Of a DNA stretch of 64,000 bases, positions 45,951-57,736 are shown piece by piece. The notes beneath the pieces were generated by a model. The model did not search any database, was not told where the DNA came from, and saw nothing but the letters and a program-made list of their open reading frames with translations. This DNA is from Hydractinia symbiolongicarpus (lineage: Eukaryota; Cnidaria; Hydrozoa; Anthoathecata; Hydractiniidae). A program made the position numbers and the translations under genes. The stretch spans positions 29,299,828-29,363,827 of the forward strand of contig NC_079876.1 in assembly GCF_029227915.1 (NCBI RefSeq). The letters run 5' to 3'. Every line of letters begins with the position of its first letter. The stretch's first letter is position 1.

Positions 45951-46320
45951 TGAAATTTCAGGTTACTAAGGTAACTTGAAGTTGGAAAACGTACTAGCAA
46001 TGAACCTTAGTATTCTAAATCGCGCAAGAGCACTACCATTTGACGACCTTCGGATTTTCAATAATTTGACCTCTTGATAACTCAACAAAATGAATGGAAC
46101 TGCAAAATGGGATGGTAATACTTGGGAATTTGAGTTTGAAAGTTTCAGACATGGAAGGCATTATTGCGTATCGTGAAGTAACGGCTGGTAGAATTATTGG
46201 GGCTATTCTATTTTGCCCTGTGGGATAATTCAACACAACGTATCATGTTAACACATTTCCACGGTTAAAAACTCTCCAAGCATCCCTCAATCTTCTTATC
46301 ACAGAAGTTAGCCTAGCTAA

Positions 46321-46403
46321 TACCAGAGGTGGGGTTCGAACCCACGCGGACAATCGTCCATTGGAACTTAAGTCCAACGCATTAACCACTCGGCCACCCT
46401 GGT
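46321..46403 (-). tRNA. tRNA-Leu-TAA: tRNA-Leu(UAA) copy 102
   Basis: A single D-stem mismatch (C12-T23). Confidence 0.8.
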
Positions 46404-46823
46404 TGAAATTTCCGGTTAATAAGATTACTTGAACTTGGAAAGAGTACTGGCAATGAACCTTAGTATTTTAAATCGCGCAAGAGCATTACCATTTGACGAC
46501 CTTCAGACTTTTCAATAATTTGCCGTTTTGATAACTCAACAAAATTAAAGGAACTGCAAGATGGGATGGTAATATCTGGGATTTTGAGCTTGAAAGTTTG
46601 AGATATAGAAGCCATAATTGCGCATCGTAAAATAACGGCTTGTAGAATTATTGGTGCTATTCCATTTCGCCATGTGCGATATTTCACCGCAACGTATCAT
46701 GTTAACGCAATTCCACGGTTAAAACTCTCCAAGCATCCCTCAATCTTCTTATCACCACCATTTCCACGTTTAAATTCTCCAAGCATCCTTCAATCATCCT
46801 ATCAAAAACGTTAACCTAGCTAA

Positions 46824-46906
46824 TAACAAAGATAGGGTTCGAACCCACTCGGAGAAACGATCATTGGAGCTTAAGTCCAACGCCTTAATCACTTGGCCAC
46901 CCTTGT
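46824..46906 (-). pseudogene. tRNA-Leu(UAA) copy 103, diverged
   Basis: Acceptor, T-stem and D-arm mismatches; C38. T5 about 15 nt downstream. Confidence 0.75.
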
Positions 46907-47277
46907 TGAATATTCAGGTTAATAAGGTTACTTGAACTTGGATAGGGTACAGGAAATGAACCTTAGTATTCTAAATCGCCTAAGAGCATTACCATTTCGC
47001 GACCTTCAGATTTTTCAATAAATTTTCTATTTTGATAGCTCAACAAAATGAATGGGGCTGCAAAAAGGGATGGTAATATTTGGGATTTAGAGTATGAAAT
47101 TTTGAGATATGGAAGGCATAATTGCGCATCGTGAAATAAAGGCTTGTAGAATTATTGGTGCTATTCCATTTCGCCATGTGCGATACTTCACCACAACGTA
47201 TCATGTTAACACATTTCCACGGTTAAAACTCTCCAAGCGTCCCTCAACCTTCTTATCACACATGTTAGCCTAGCTAA

Positions 47278-47360
47278 TACCAGAGGTGGGGTTCGAACCC
47301 ACGTGGACAATCGTCTATTGGAACTTAAGTCCAACGCCTTAACCACTCGGCCACCCTGGT
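47278..47360 (-). tRNA. tRNA-Leu-TAA: tRNA-Leu(UAA) copy 104, intact cloverleaf
   Basis: Two changes, both in the variable arm; a 3-bp stem remains there and all other stems are consensus. Confidence 0.86.
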
Positions 47361-47731
47361 TGATATTTCAGGTTAATAAGGTTACTTGATCTTGGAAAAA
47401 GTACTGGCAATGAACCTTAGTATTTTAAATCGCGCAAGAGCATTAACATCGGTCGATCTTCTTATTTTTTTAATAATTTGCCGTTTTGATAATTCAACAT
47501 ATTGATGGGAACTGCAAAAAACTATGGTAATATTTTGGATTTTGAGTTTGAAAGTTTGAGATATGGAAGGAATAATCGCGCATTGCGAAATTACGGCTGG
47601 TACAACTATTGCAGCTATTCTACCTCTCCAAGTTCGATACTTCGCCACAACGTGTCATGGCAAACACATTTCCACGTTTAAATTCTCCAAGCATCCTTCA
47701 ATTATCTTATCACACAGTTTAACCCAGCTAA

Positions 47732-47813
47732 TACCAGAGGTGGGGTTCGAACCCACGCGGACAATTATCCATTGGAACTTAAGTCCAACGCCTAACAACT
47801 CGCCCACTCTGGC
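47732..47813 (-). pseudogene. tRNA-Leu(UAA) copy 105
   Basis: 82 nt, as copy 96 (+4,027 bp) with one more acceptor change. Confidence 0.8.
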
Positions 47814-48082
47814 TGAAATTTCAGGTTATTAAGGTTACTTGAACTTGGAAAAAGTACTGGCAATGAACCTAAATATTCTAAATCGTGTAAGAGCATTGAC
47901 ATCTGTCGACCTTCTTTTTTCTTTAATAATTTGCAGCTTTGATAATTCATTAAATTGCCTGGAACTGCAAAAAGGGATGTAATCTTTGAGATTTTGAATT
48001 TGAAATTTGGTGACATGGAATGAGTAATTGCGCATCGTGAAATAACGGCTGGTAGAATAATTGGGCTATTCTAGCTCTCCAA

Positions 48083-48152
48083 GTTCGAACCCACGCGGAC
48101 AATCGTCCATTGGAACTTAAGTCCAACGCCTTAACCACTCGGCCACCCTGGT
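48083..48152 (-). pseudogene. tRNA-Leu(UAA) copy 106, 3' end replaced
   Basis: Same truncation joint as copy 97, at +4,027 bp. Confidence 0.88.
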
Positions 48153-48523
48153 TGATATTTCAGGTTAATAAGGTTACTTGATCTTGGAAAAAGTACTGGC
48201 AATGAACCTTAGTATTTTAAATCGCGCAAGAGCATTAACTCCTGTCGATCTTCTTATTTCTTTAATAATTTGCCGTTTTGAAAACTCAACAAATTGACTG
48301 GAACTGCAAAAAAGTATGGTAATATTTGGGATTTTGAGTTCGAAAATTTGAGATATGGAAGGAATAATTGCGCATTGTGAAATAACGGCTGGTACAACTA
48401 TTGCAGCTGTTCTATTTCTCCAGGTTCAATACTTCGCCACAACGTTTCATGGCAAACACATTTCCACGTTTAAATTCTCCAAGCATCCTTCAATCATCTT
48501 ATCACCCAGATAAACCTAGCTAA

Positions 48524-48606
48524 TACCAGAGGTGGGGTTCGAACCCACGCGGACAATCGTCCATTGGAACTTAAGTCCAACGCCTTAACCACTCGGCCAC
48601 CCTGGT
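48524..48606 (-). tRNA. tRNA-Leu-TAA: tRNA-Leu(UAA) copy 107, exact consensus
   Basis: Matches consensus at every base, while its duplicate partner copy 98 has a T-loop change. The 3' flank lacks a T4 run within 50 nt. Confidence 0.92.
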
Positions 48607-48977
48607 TGAAATTTCAGGTTACCAAGGTAACTTGAAGTTGGAAAACGTACTGGCAATGAACCTTAGTATTTTAAATCGCGCAAGAGCATTAACATCTGTC
48701 GATCTTCTTATTTCCTTAATAATTTGCCGTTTTGATAATTCAACATATTGACGGGAACTGTAAAAAACTATGGTAATATTTGGGATTTTGAGTTTGAAAA
48801 TTTGAGATATGGAAGGAATAATTTCGCATTGCGAAATAACGGCTGGTACAACTATTGCAGCTATTCTGCCTCTCCAAGTTCGATACTTCGCCACAACGAG
48901 TCATGGCAAACACATTTCCACGTTTAAATTTTTCAAGCATCCTTCAATCATCTTATCAAGAACGTTAACCTAGCTAA

Positions 48978-49062
48978 TACCAGAGGGGGGGGGTTCGAAC
49001 CCACTCGGACAAACGTCCATTGGAGCTTAAGTCCAACGCCTTAACGACTCGGCCACCCTGGT
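48978..49062 (-). pseudogene. tRNA-Leu(UAA) copy 108, 9-G tract
   Basis: 85 nt. Nine G in place of GGTGGGG; C38 and a D-loop change. Confidence 0.82.
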
Positions 49063-49431
49063 TGAAATTTCAGGTTAATAAGGTTACTTGAGTTTGGATA
49101 GGGTACAGGAAATGAACCTTAGTATTCTAAATCGCTCAAGAACATACCATTTGACAACCTTCAGATTTTTCAATAATTTGCCCTTTTGATAACTCAACAA
49201 AATGAATGAAACTGCAAAATGGGATGGTAATATTTGGGATTTTGAGTTTGAAAGTTTCAGATATGGAAGGTATTATTGCGTATCGTGAAGGAACGGCTGG
49301 TAGAATTATTGGGGCTATTCTATTTTGTCCTGTGGGATAATTCAACACAACGTATAATGTTAACGCATTTCCACGGTTAAAACTCTGCAAGCATCCTTCA
49401 TTCATCTTATCACACAGGTTAACCCAGCTAA

Positions 49432-49514
49432 TACCAGAGGTGGGGTTTGAACCCTCTCGGACAATCCTCCATTGGAACTTAAGTCCAACGGCTTAACCAC
49501 TCGGCCACCCTGGT
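49432..49514 (-). tRNA. tRNA-Leu-TAA: tRNA-Leu(UAA) copy 109, diverged
   Basis: As copy 100. Confidence 0.65.
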
Positions 49515-49884
49515 TGAATATTTAAGTTAATAAGGTTACTTGAACTTGGAAAAAGTACTGGCAATGAACCTTAGTATTTTAAATCGCGCAAGAGCATTAC
49601 CATTTGACGACCTTCAGACGTTTCAATAACTTCCGTTTTGATAACTCAACAAAATGAATGGAACTGCAAGATGGGATGCTAATATCTGGGATTTTGAGTT
49701 TGAAAGTTTGAGACATGGAAGGAATAATTGCGCATTGTGAAATAACGGCTGGCACAACTATTGCAGCTGTTCTACCTCTCCAAGTTCGATACTTCGCCAC
49801 AACGTGTCATAGCAAACACATTTCCACGATTAAAACTCTACAAGCATCCCTCAATCTTCTTATCACACAGGTTAGCCTAGCTAA

Positions 49885-49966
49885 TACCAGAGGTGGGGTT
49901 CAAACCCACGCGGACAATTATCCATTGGAACTTAAGTTCAACGCCTAACCACTCGACCACCCTGGC
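49885..49966 (-). pseudogene. tRNA-Leu(UAA) copy 110
   Basis: 82 nt. D-loop deletion, D-stem change, A30-C40 mismatch, T loop TTTGAAC (C56 lost) and acceptor G1. Confidence 0.82.
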
Positions 49967-50337
49967 TGAAATTTCAAGTTACCAAGGTTACTTGAACTTG
50001 TAAAAAGTACTAGCAATGAGCCTTAATAATCTAAATCGTGTAAAAGAATTAACGTCTGTCGATCTTCTTATTTCTTTAATAATTCGCCGTTTTGATAATT
50101 CAACAAACTGACTGGAACTGCAAAAAAGTGTGGTAATATTTGGGATTTTGAGTTTGAAAATTTGAGATATGGAAGGAATAATTGCGCATTGCGAAATAAC
50201 GGCTGGTACAACTATTGCAGCTATTCTGCCTCTCCAAGTTCGATACTTCGCCACAACGAGTCATGGCAAACACATTTCCACGTTTAAATTTTTCAAGCAT
50301 CCTTCAATCATCTTATCAAGAACGTTAACCTAGCTAA

Positions 50338-50422
50338 TACCAGAGGGGGGGGGTTCGAACCCACGCGGACAAACGTCCATTGGAGCTTAAGTCCAACGCC
50401 TTAACCACTCGGCCACCCTGGT
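50338..50422 (-). pseudogene. tRNA-Leu(UAA) copy 111, 9-G tract
   Basis: 85 nt. G tract as copy 108; the rest is close to consensus with C38. Confidence 0.8.
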
Positions 50423-50791
50423 TGAAATTTCAGGTTAATAAGGTTACTTGAGTTTGGATAGGGTACAGGAAATGAACCTTAGTATTCTAAATCGCTCAAG
50501 AACATACCATTTGACAACCTTCAGATTTTTCAATAATTTGCCCTTTTGATAACTCAACAAAATGAATGAAACTGCAAAATGGGATGGTAATATTTGGGAT
50601 TTTGAGTTTGAAAGTTTCAGATATGGAAGGTATTATTGCGTATCGTGAAGGAACGGCTGGTAGAATTATTGGGGCTATTCTATTTTGTCCTGTGGGATAA
50701 TTCAACACAACGTATAATGTTAACGCATTTCCACGGTTAAAACTCTGCAAGCATCCTTCATTCATCTTATCACACAGGTTAACCCAGCTAA

Positions 50792-50874
50792 TACCAGAGG
50801 TGGGGTTTGAACCCTCTCGGACAATCCTCCATTGGAACTTAAGTCCAACGGCTTAACCACTCGGCCACCCTGGT
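50792..50874 (-). tRNA. tRNA-Leu-TAA: tRNA-Leu(UAA) copy 112, diverged
   Basis: As copy 100. Confidence 0.65.
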
Positions 50875-51244
50875 TGAATATTTAAGTTAATAAGGTTACT
50901 TGAACTTGGAAAAAGTACTGGCAATGAACCTTAGTATTTTAAATCGCGCAAGAGCATTACCATTTGACGACCTTCAGACGTTTCAATAACTTCCGTTTTG
51001 ATAACTCAACAAAATGAATGGAACTGCAAGATGGGATGCTAATATCTGGGATTTTGAGTTTGAAAGTTTGAGACATGGAAGGAATAATTGCGCATTGTGA
51101 AATAACGGCTGGCACAACTATTGCAGCTGTTCTACCTCTCCAAGTTCGATACTTCGCCACAACGTGTCATAGCAAACACATTTCCACGATTAAAACTCTA
51201 CAAGCATCCCTCAATCTTCTTATCACACAGGTTAGCCTAGCTAA

Positions 51245-51326
51245 TACCAGAGGTGGGGTTCAAACCCACGCGGACAATTATCCATTGGAACTTAAGTTCA
51301 ACGCCTAACCACTCGACCACCCTGGC
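51245..51326 (-). pseudogene. tRNA-Leu(UAA) copy 113
   Basis: As copy 110, at +1,360 bp. Confidence 0.82.
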
Positions 51327-51697
51327 TGAAATTTCAAGTTACCAAGGTTACTTGAACTTGTAAAAAGTACTAGCAATGAGCCTTAATAATCTAAATTGTG
51401 TAAGAGAATTAAAGTCTGTCGATCTTCTTATTTCTTTAATAATTCGCCGTTTTGATAATTCAACAAACTTACTGGAACTGCAAAAAAGTGTGGTAATATT
51501 TGGGATTTTGAGTTTGAAAATTTGAGATATGGAAGGAATAATTGCGCATTGCGAAATAACGGCTGGTACAACTATTGCAGCTATTCTGCCTCTCCAAGTT
51601 CGATACTTCGCCACAACGAGTCATGGCAAACACATTTCCACGTTTAAATTTTTCAAGCATCCTTCAATCATCTTATCAAGAACGTTAACCTAGCTAA

Positions 51698-51780
51698 TAC
51701 CAGAGGGGGGGTTCGAACCCACGCGGACAAACGTCCATTGGAGCTTAAGTCCAACGCCTTAACCACTCGGCCACCCTGGT
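51698..51780 (-). tRNA. tRNA-Leu-TAA: tRNA-Leu(UAA) copy 114, 7-G tract
   Basis: 83 nt. Seven G without the interrupting T leave only one T-stem mismatch (T50-C64). C38. Confidence 0.7.
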
Positions 51781-52199
51781 TAAAATTTCAGGTTAATAAG
51801 GTTACTTGAGTTTGGATAGGGTACAGGAAATGAACCTTAGTATTCTAAATCGCTCAAGAACATACCATTTGACAACCTTCAGATTTTTCAATAATTTGCC
51901 CTTTTGATAACTCAACAAAATGAATGAAACTGCAAAATGGGATGGTAATATTTGGGATTTTGAGTTTGAAAGTTTCAGATATGGAAGGTATTATTGCGTA
52001 TCGTGAAGGAACGGCTGGTAGAATTATTGGGGCTATTCTATTTTGTCCTGTGGGATAATTCAACACAACGTATAATGTTAACGCATTTTCACGATTAAAA
52101 CTCTCCAAGCATCCCTCAATCTTCTTATCACCACCATTTCCACGTTTAAATTCTCCAAGCATCCCTCAATTTTCTTATCAAAAACGTTAACCTAGCTAA

Positions 52200-52282
52200 T
52201 AACAGAGATGACGTTCGAACCCACTCGGAGAAACGTTCATTGGAGCTTAAGTCCAACGCCTTAATCACTCGGCCACCCTTGT
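52200..52282 (-). pseudogene. tRNA-Leu(UAA) copy 115, diverged
   Basis: C2-T71 and A3-G70 acceptor mismatches, mispaired T stem (ATGAC on +), altered variable arm. T5 about 15 nt downstream. Confidence 0.78.
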
Positions 52283-52600
52283 TGAATATTCAGGTTAATT
52301 AGGTTACTTGAATTTGAAAAAAGTACTGGCAATGAATCTTATTATTTTAAATCGCGCAAGAGCATTACCATTTGACGACCTTCAGACTTTTCAATAATTT
52401 GCCGTTTTGATAACTCAACAAATTGACCGGAACTGCAAAAAAGTATGGTAATATCTGTGATTTTGAGTTTGAAAGTTTGAGACATGGAAGGAATAATTGC
52501 GCATTATGAAATAACGGCTGGCACAACTGTTGCAGCTGTTCTACTTCTCCAAGTTCGATACTTCGCCACAACGTGTCATAGCAAACACATTTCCACGATT

Positions 52601-52604
52601 AAAA
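52601..52604 (-). terminator. nearest T4 downstream of copy 116
   Basis: The first run of four T residues on the minus strand lies 49 nt past the tRNA 3' end. That is far for a pol III terminator, and T4 is weak. Many copies with the TTTAAATT spacer form lack even this run. Confidence 0.4.
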
Positions 52605-52664
52605 CTCTACAAGCATCCCTCAATCTTCTTATCACACAGGTTAGCCTAGCTAATACCAGAGGTG

Positions 52665-52675
52665 GGGTTCGAACC
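52665..52675 (-). promoter_or_regulatory. internal pol III B box (copy 116)
   Basis: GGTTCGAACCC is a good B box overlapping the T loop. Copies with TTCAAAC, TTTGAAC or other T-loop changes have weakened versions. Confidence 0.85.
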
Positions 52676-52718
52676 CACGCGGACAATCGTCCATTGGAAC
52701 TTAAGTCCAACGCCTTAA

Positions 52719-52729
52719 CCACTCGGCCA
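52719..52729 (-). promoter_or_regulatory. internal pol III A box (copy 116)
   Basis: TGGCCGAGTGG matches the A-box consensus exactly and spans tRNA positions 8-18. The same offset applies in every full-length copy; exceptions are stated in the tRNA entries. Confidence 0.85.
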
Positions 52730-53107
52730 CCCTGGTTGAACATTCAGGTTAATAAGGTTACTTGAATTTGGAAAAAGTACTGGGAATGAACCTTAGTATT
52801 TTAAATCGCGCAAGAGCATTAACATCTGCCGATCTTCTTATTTCTTTAATAATTTTCCGTTTTGATAACTCAACAGATTGACTGGAACTGCAAACAAGTA
52901 TGGTAATATCTGTGATTTTGAGTTTGAAAGTTTGAGACATGGAAAGAATAATTGCGCATTGTGAAATAACGGCTGGTACAACTATTGCAGCTGTTCTATT
53001 TCTCCAGGTTCGATACTTCGCCAGAACGTGTCATGGCAAACACATTTCCACGTTTAAATTCTCCATGCATCCTTCAACCATCTTATCACCAGGATAAACC
53101 TAGCTAA

Positions 53108-53190
53108 TACCAGAGGTGGGGTTCGAACCCACGCGGACAATCGTCCATTGGAACTTAAGTCCAACGCCTTAACCACTCGGCCACCCTGGT
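53108..53190 (-). tRNA. tRNA-Leu-TAA: tRNA-Leu(UAA) copy 117, exact consensus
   Basis: Every base is consensus. The immediate 3' flank has TTTAAATT but no T4. Confidence 0.92.
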
Positions 53191-53560
53191 TGAAATTTCA
53201 GGTTAAAAAGGTTACTTGAACTTGGAAAAAGTACTGGCAATGAACCTTAGTATTTTAAATCGCGCAAGAGCATTACCATTTGACGACCTTCAGATTTTTC
53301 AATAATTTGCCCTTTTGATAACTCAACAAAATGAATGAAACTGCAAAATGGGATGGTAATATTTGGGATTTTGAGTTTGAAAGTTTCAGATATGGAAGGT
53401 ATTATTGCGTATCGTGAAGGAACGGCTGGTAGAATTATTGGGGCTATTCTATTTTGTCCTGTGGGATAATTCAACACAACGTATAATGTTACCGCATTTC
53501 CACGGTTAAAACTCTGCAAGCATCCTTCATTCATCTTATCACACAGGTTAACCCAGCTAA

Positions 53561-53643
53561 TACCAGAGGTGGGGTTTGAACCCTCTCGGACAATCCTCCA
53601 TTGGAACTTAAGTCCAACGGCTTAACCACTCGGCCACCCTGGT
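53561..53643 (-). tRNA. tRNA-Leu-TAA: tRNA-Leu(UAA) copy 118, diverged
   Basis: As copy 100. Confidence 0.65.
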
Positions 53644-54013
53644 TGAATATTTAAGTTAATAAGGTTACTTGAACTTGGAAAAAGTACTGGCAATGAACCT
53701 TAGTATTTTAAATCGCGCAAGAGCATTACCATTTGACGACCTTCAGACGTTTCAATAACTTCCGTTTTGATAACTCAACAAAATGAATGGAACTGCAAGA
53801 TGGGATGCTAATATCTGGGATTTTGAGTTTGAAAGTTTGAGACATGGAAGGAATAATTGCGCATTGTGAAATAACGGCTGGCACAACTATTGCAGCTGTT
53901 CTACCTCTCCAAGTTCGATACTTCGCCACAACGTGTCATAGCAAACACATTTCCACGATTAAAACTCTACAAGCATCCCTCAATCTTCTTATCACACAGG
54001 TTAGCCTAGCTAA

Positions 54014-54095
54014 TACCAGAGGTGGGGTTCAAACCCACGCGGACAATTATCCATTGGAACTTAAGTTCAACGCCTAACCACTCGACCACCCTGGC
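54014..54095 (-). pseudogene. tRNA-Leu(UAA) copy 119
   Basis: As copy 110. Confidence 0.82.
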
Positions 54096-54466
54096 TGAAA
54101 TTTCAAGTTACCAAGGTTACTTGAACTTGTAAAAAGTACTAGCAATGAGCCTTAATAATCTAAATCGTGTAAGAGAATTAACGTCTGTCGATCTTCTTAT
54201 TTCTTTAATAATTCGCCGTTTTGATAATTCAACAAACTGACTGGAACTGCAAAAAAGTGTGGTAATATTTGGGATTTTGAGTTTGAAAATTTGAGATATG
54301 GAAGGAATAATTGCGCATTGCGAAATAACGGCTGGTACAACTATTGCAGCTATTCTGCCTCTCCAAGTTCGATACTTCGCCACAACGAGTCATGGCAAAC
54401 ACATTTCCACGTTTAAATTTTTCAAGCATCCTTCAATCATCTTATCAAGAACGTTAACCTAGCTAA

Positions 54467-54549
54467 TACCAGAGGGGGGGTTCGAACCCACGCGGACAAA
54501 CGTCCATTGGAGCTTAAGTCCAACGCCTTAACCACTCGGCCACCCTGGT
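54467..54549 (-). tRNA. tRNA-Leu-TAA: tRNA-Leu(UAA) copy 120, 7-G tract
   Basis: As copy 114. Confidence 0.7.
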
Positions 54550-54968
54550 TGAAATTTCAGGTTAATAAGGTTACTTGAGTTTGGATAGGGTACAGGAAAT
54601 GAACCTTAGTATTCTAAATCGCTCAAGAACATACCATTTGACAACCTTCAGATTTTTCAATAATTTGCCCTTTTGATAACTCAACAAAATGAATGAAACT
54701 GCAAAATGGGATGGTAATATTTGGGATTTTGAGTTTGAAAGTTTCAGATATGGAAGGTATTATTGCGTATCGTGAAGGAACGGCTGGTAGAATTATTGGG
54801 GCTATTCTATTTTGTCCTGTGGGATAATTCAACAAAACGTATAATGTTAACGCATTTTCACGATTAAAACTCTCCAAGCATCCCTCAATCTTCTTATCAC
54901 CACCATTTCCACGTTTAAATTCTCCAAGCATCCCTCAATTTTCTTATCAAAAACGTTAACCTAGCTAA

Positions 54969-55051
54969 TAACAGAGATGACGTTCGAACCCACTCGGAGA
55001 AACGTTCATTGGAGCTTAAGTCCAACGCCTTAATCACTCGGCCACCCTTGT
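54969..55051 (-). pseudogene. tRNA-Leu(UAA) copy 121, diverged
   Basis: As copy 115, at +2,769 bp. Confidence 0.78.
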
Positions 55052-55422
55052 TGAATATTCAGGTTAATTAGGTTACTTGAATTTGAAAAAAGTACTGGCA
55101 ATGAATCTTATTATTTTAAATCGCGCAAGAGCATTACCATTTGACGACCTTCAGACTTTTCAATAATTTGCCGTTTTGATAACTCAACAAATTGACCGGA
55201 ACTGCAAAAAAGTATGGTAATATCTGTGATTTTGAGTTTGAAAGTTTGAGACATGGAAGGAATAATTGCGCATTATGAAATAACGGCTGGAACAACTGTT
55301 GCAGCTGTTCTACTTCTCCAAGTTCGATACTTCGCCACAACGTGTCATAGCAAACACATTTCCACGATTAAAACTCTACAAGCATCCCTCAATCTTCTTA
55401 TCACACAGGTTAGCCTAGCTAA

Positions 55423-55505
55423 TACCAGAGGTGGGGTTCGAACCCACGCGGACAATCGTCCATTGGAACTTAAGTCCAACGCCTTAACCACTCGGCCACC
55501 CTGGT
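55423..55505 (-). tRNA. tRNA-Leu-TAA: tRNA-Leu(UAA) copy 122, exact consensus
   Basis: Same as copy 116, at +2,769 bp. Confidence 0.92.
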
Positions 55506-55874
55506 TGAACATTCAGGTTAATAAGGTTACTTGAATTTGGAAAGGGTACCGGAAATGAACCTTAGTATTCTAAATCGCCCAAGAGCATTACCATTTGACG
55601 AACTTCAGATTTTTTAATAATTTTCCATTTTGATAGCTCAACAAAATGAATGGAGCTGCAAAAAAGGATGGTAATATTTGGGATTTGGAGTATGAATGTT
55701 TGAGATATGGAAGGCATTATTGCGCATCGTGAAGTAACGGCTGGTAGAACTATTGGGGCTATTCTATTTCGCCATGTGGGATAATTCAACACAACGTGTC
55801 ATGTTAACGCATTTCCACGGCAAAACCTTCCAAGCATCCTTCAATCATCTTATCAAAAACGTTAACCTAGCTAA

Positions 55875-55956
55875 TAACAGAGATGGGGTTCGAACCCACT
55901 CGGAGAAACGTTCATTGGAGCTTAAGTCCAACGCGTTAACCACTCGCCATCCAGGT
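55875..55956 (-). pseudogene. tRNA-Leu(UAA) copy 123
   Basis: 82 nt. One D-arm base missing, acceptor ACCTGGA opposite CTCTGTT, variable stem broken. T5 about 15 nt downstream. Confidence 0.82.
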
Positions 55957-56327
55957 TGAATATTCAGGTTAATAAGGTTACTTGATCTTGGAAAAAGTAC
56001 TGGGAATGAACCTTAGTATTTTAAATCGCGCAAGAGCATTAACATCTGCCGATCTTCTTATTTCTTTAATAATTTTCCGTTTTGATAACTCAACAGATTG
56101 ACTGGAACTGCAAACAAGTATGGTAATATCTGTGATTTTGAGTTTGAAAGTTTGAGACATGGAAAGAATAATTGCGCATTGTGAAATAACGGCTGGTACA
56201 ACTATTGCAGCTGTTCTATTTCTCCAGGTTCGATACTTCGCCAGAACGTGTCATGGCAAACACATTTCCACGTTTAAATTCTCCATGCATCCTTCAATCA
56301 TCTTATCACCAGGATAAACCTAGCTAA

Positions 56328-56410
56328 TACCAGAGGTGGGGTTCGAACCCACGCGGACAATCGTCCATTGGAACTTAAGTCCAACGCCTTAACCACTCGG
56401 CCACCCTGGT
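56328..56410 (-). tRNA. tRNA-Leu-TAA: tRNA-Leu(UAA) copy 124, exact consensus
   Basis: Every base is consensus; 3' flank as copy 117. Confidence 0.92.
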
Positions 56411-56781
56411 TGAAATTTCAGGTTAATAAGGTTACTTGAACTTGGAAAAAGTACTGGCAATGAACCTTAATATTTTAAATCGCGCAAGAGCATTACCATT
56501 TGACGACCTTCAGACTTTTCAATAATTTGCCGTTTTGATAACTCAACAAAATGAATGGAACTGCAAGATGGGATGCTAATATCTGGGATTTTGAGTTTGA
56601 AAGTTTGAGACATGGAAGGAATAATTGCGCATTGTGAAATAACGGCTGGCACAACTATTGCAGCTGTTCTACCTCTCCAAGTTCGATACTTCGCCACAAC
56701 GTGTCATAGCAAACACATTTCCACGATTAAAACTCTACAAGCATCCCTCAATCTTCTTATCACACACGTTAGCCTAGCTAA

Positions 56782-56863
56782 TACCAGAGGTGGGGTTCAA
56801 ACCCACGCGGACAATTATCCATTGGAACTTAAGTTCAACGCCTAACCACTCGACCACCCTGGC
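56782..56863 (-). pseudogene. tRNA-Leu(UAA) copy 125
   Basis: As copy 110. Confidence 0.82.
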
Positions 56864-57234
56864 TGAAATTTCAAGTTACCAAGGTTACTTGAACTTGTAA
56901 AATGTACTAGCAATGAGCCTTAATAATCTAAATCGTGTAAGAGATTTAACGTCTGTCGATCTTCTTATTTCTTTAATAATTCGCCGTTTTGATAATTCAA
57001 CAAACTGACTGGAACTGCAAAAAAGTGTGGTAATATTTGGGATTTTGAGTTTGAAAATTTGAGATATGGAAGGAATAATTGCGCATTGCGAAATAACGGC
57101 TGGTACAACTAATGCAGCTATTCTGCCTCTCCAAGTTCGATACTTCGCCACAACGAGTCATGGCAAACACATTTCCACGTTTAAATTTTTCAAGCATCCT
57201 TCAATCATCTTATCGAGAACGTTAACCTAGCTAA

Positions 57235-57317
57235 TACCAGAGGGGGGGTTCGAACCCACTCGGACAAACGTCCATTGGAGCTTAAGTCCAACGCCTTAAA
57301 TACTCGGCCACCCTGGT
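57235..57317 (-). pseudogene. tRNA-Leu(UAA) copy 126, 7-G tract
   Basis: As copy 114 plus two D-loop changes that remove one of the conserved G pair. Confidence 0.72.
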
Positions 57318-57736
57318 TGAAATTTCAGGTTAATAAGGTTACTTGAGTTTGGATAGGGTACAGGAAATGAACCTTAGTATTCTAAATCGCTCAAGAACAT
57401 ACCATTTGACAACCTTCAGATTTTTCAATAATTTGCCTTTTTGATAACTCAACAAAATGAATGAAACTGCAAAATGGGATGGTGATATTTGGGATTTTGA
57501 GTTTGAAAGTTTCAGATATGGAAGGTATTATTGCGTATCGTGAAGTAACGGCTGGTAGAATTATTGGGGCTATTCTATTTTGTCCTGTGGGATAATTCAA
57601 CACAACGTATAATGTTAACGCATTTTCACGATTAAAACTATCCAAGCATCCCTCAATCTTCTTATCACCACCATTTCCACGTTTAAATTCTCCAAGCATC
57701 CCTCAATTTTCTTATCAAAAACGTTAACCTAGCTAA

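Larger units (their letters stand above)
43340..49870 (-). repeat. 4,027-bp block present twice
   Basis: Positions from about 43,340 recur at +4,027 bp (43,355 to 47,382; 43,705 to 47,732; 44,497 to 48,524). The duplicated part includes the truncated tRNA copies 97 and 106 with the same junction. Beyond the G-tract tRNA the offset becomes 4,016 bp, mainly because that tract is 19 G in copy 99 and 9 G in copy 108. Confidence 0.9.
48600..51800 (-). repeat. trimer higher-order repeat, 1,360 bp
   Basis: Three-unit rows recur at 1,360 bp (48,740 to 50,100; 49,136 to 50,496; 49,597 to 50,957; 49,988 to 51,348). Copies 108-110 pair with 111-113, and 114 begins a third row that passes into the hexamer block. 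Confidence 0.9.
52654..52736 (-). tRNA. tRNA-Leu-TAA: tRNA-Leu(UAA) copy 116, exact consensus
   Basis: Predicted to be charged with leucine and to read UUA. In tRNA order: acceptor ACCAGGG paired with CTCTGGT (one G-U), U8, D stem GCC/GGC, anticodon stem TTGGA/TCCAA around CTTAAGT, variable stem GGAC/GTCC with a 4-nt loop, T stem GTGGG/CCCAC around TTCGAAC, A73. No intron. The 83-nt length is usual for class II tRNA-Leu. No CCA is encoded, as expected for a eukaryotic nuclear tRNA. Promoter boxes are listed separately. Confidence 0.93.
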
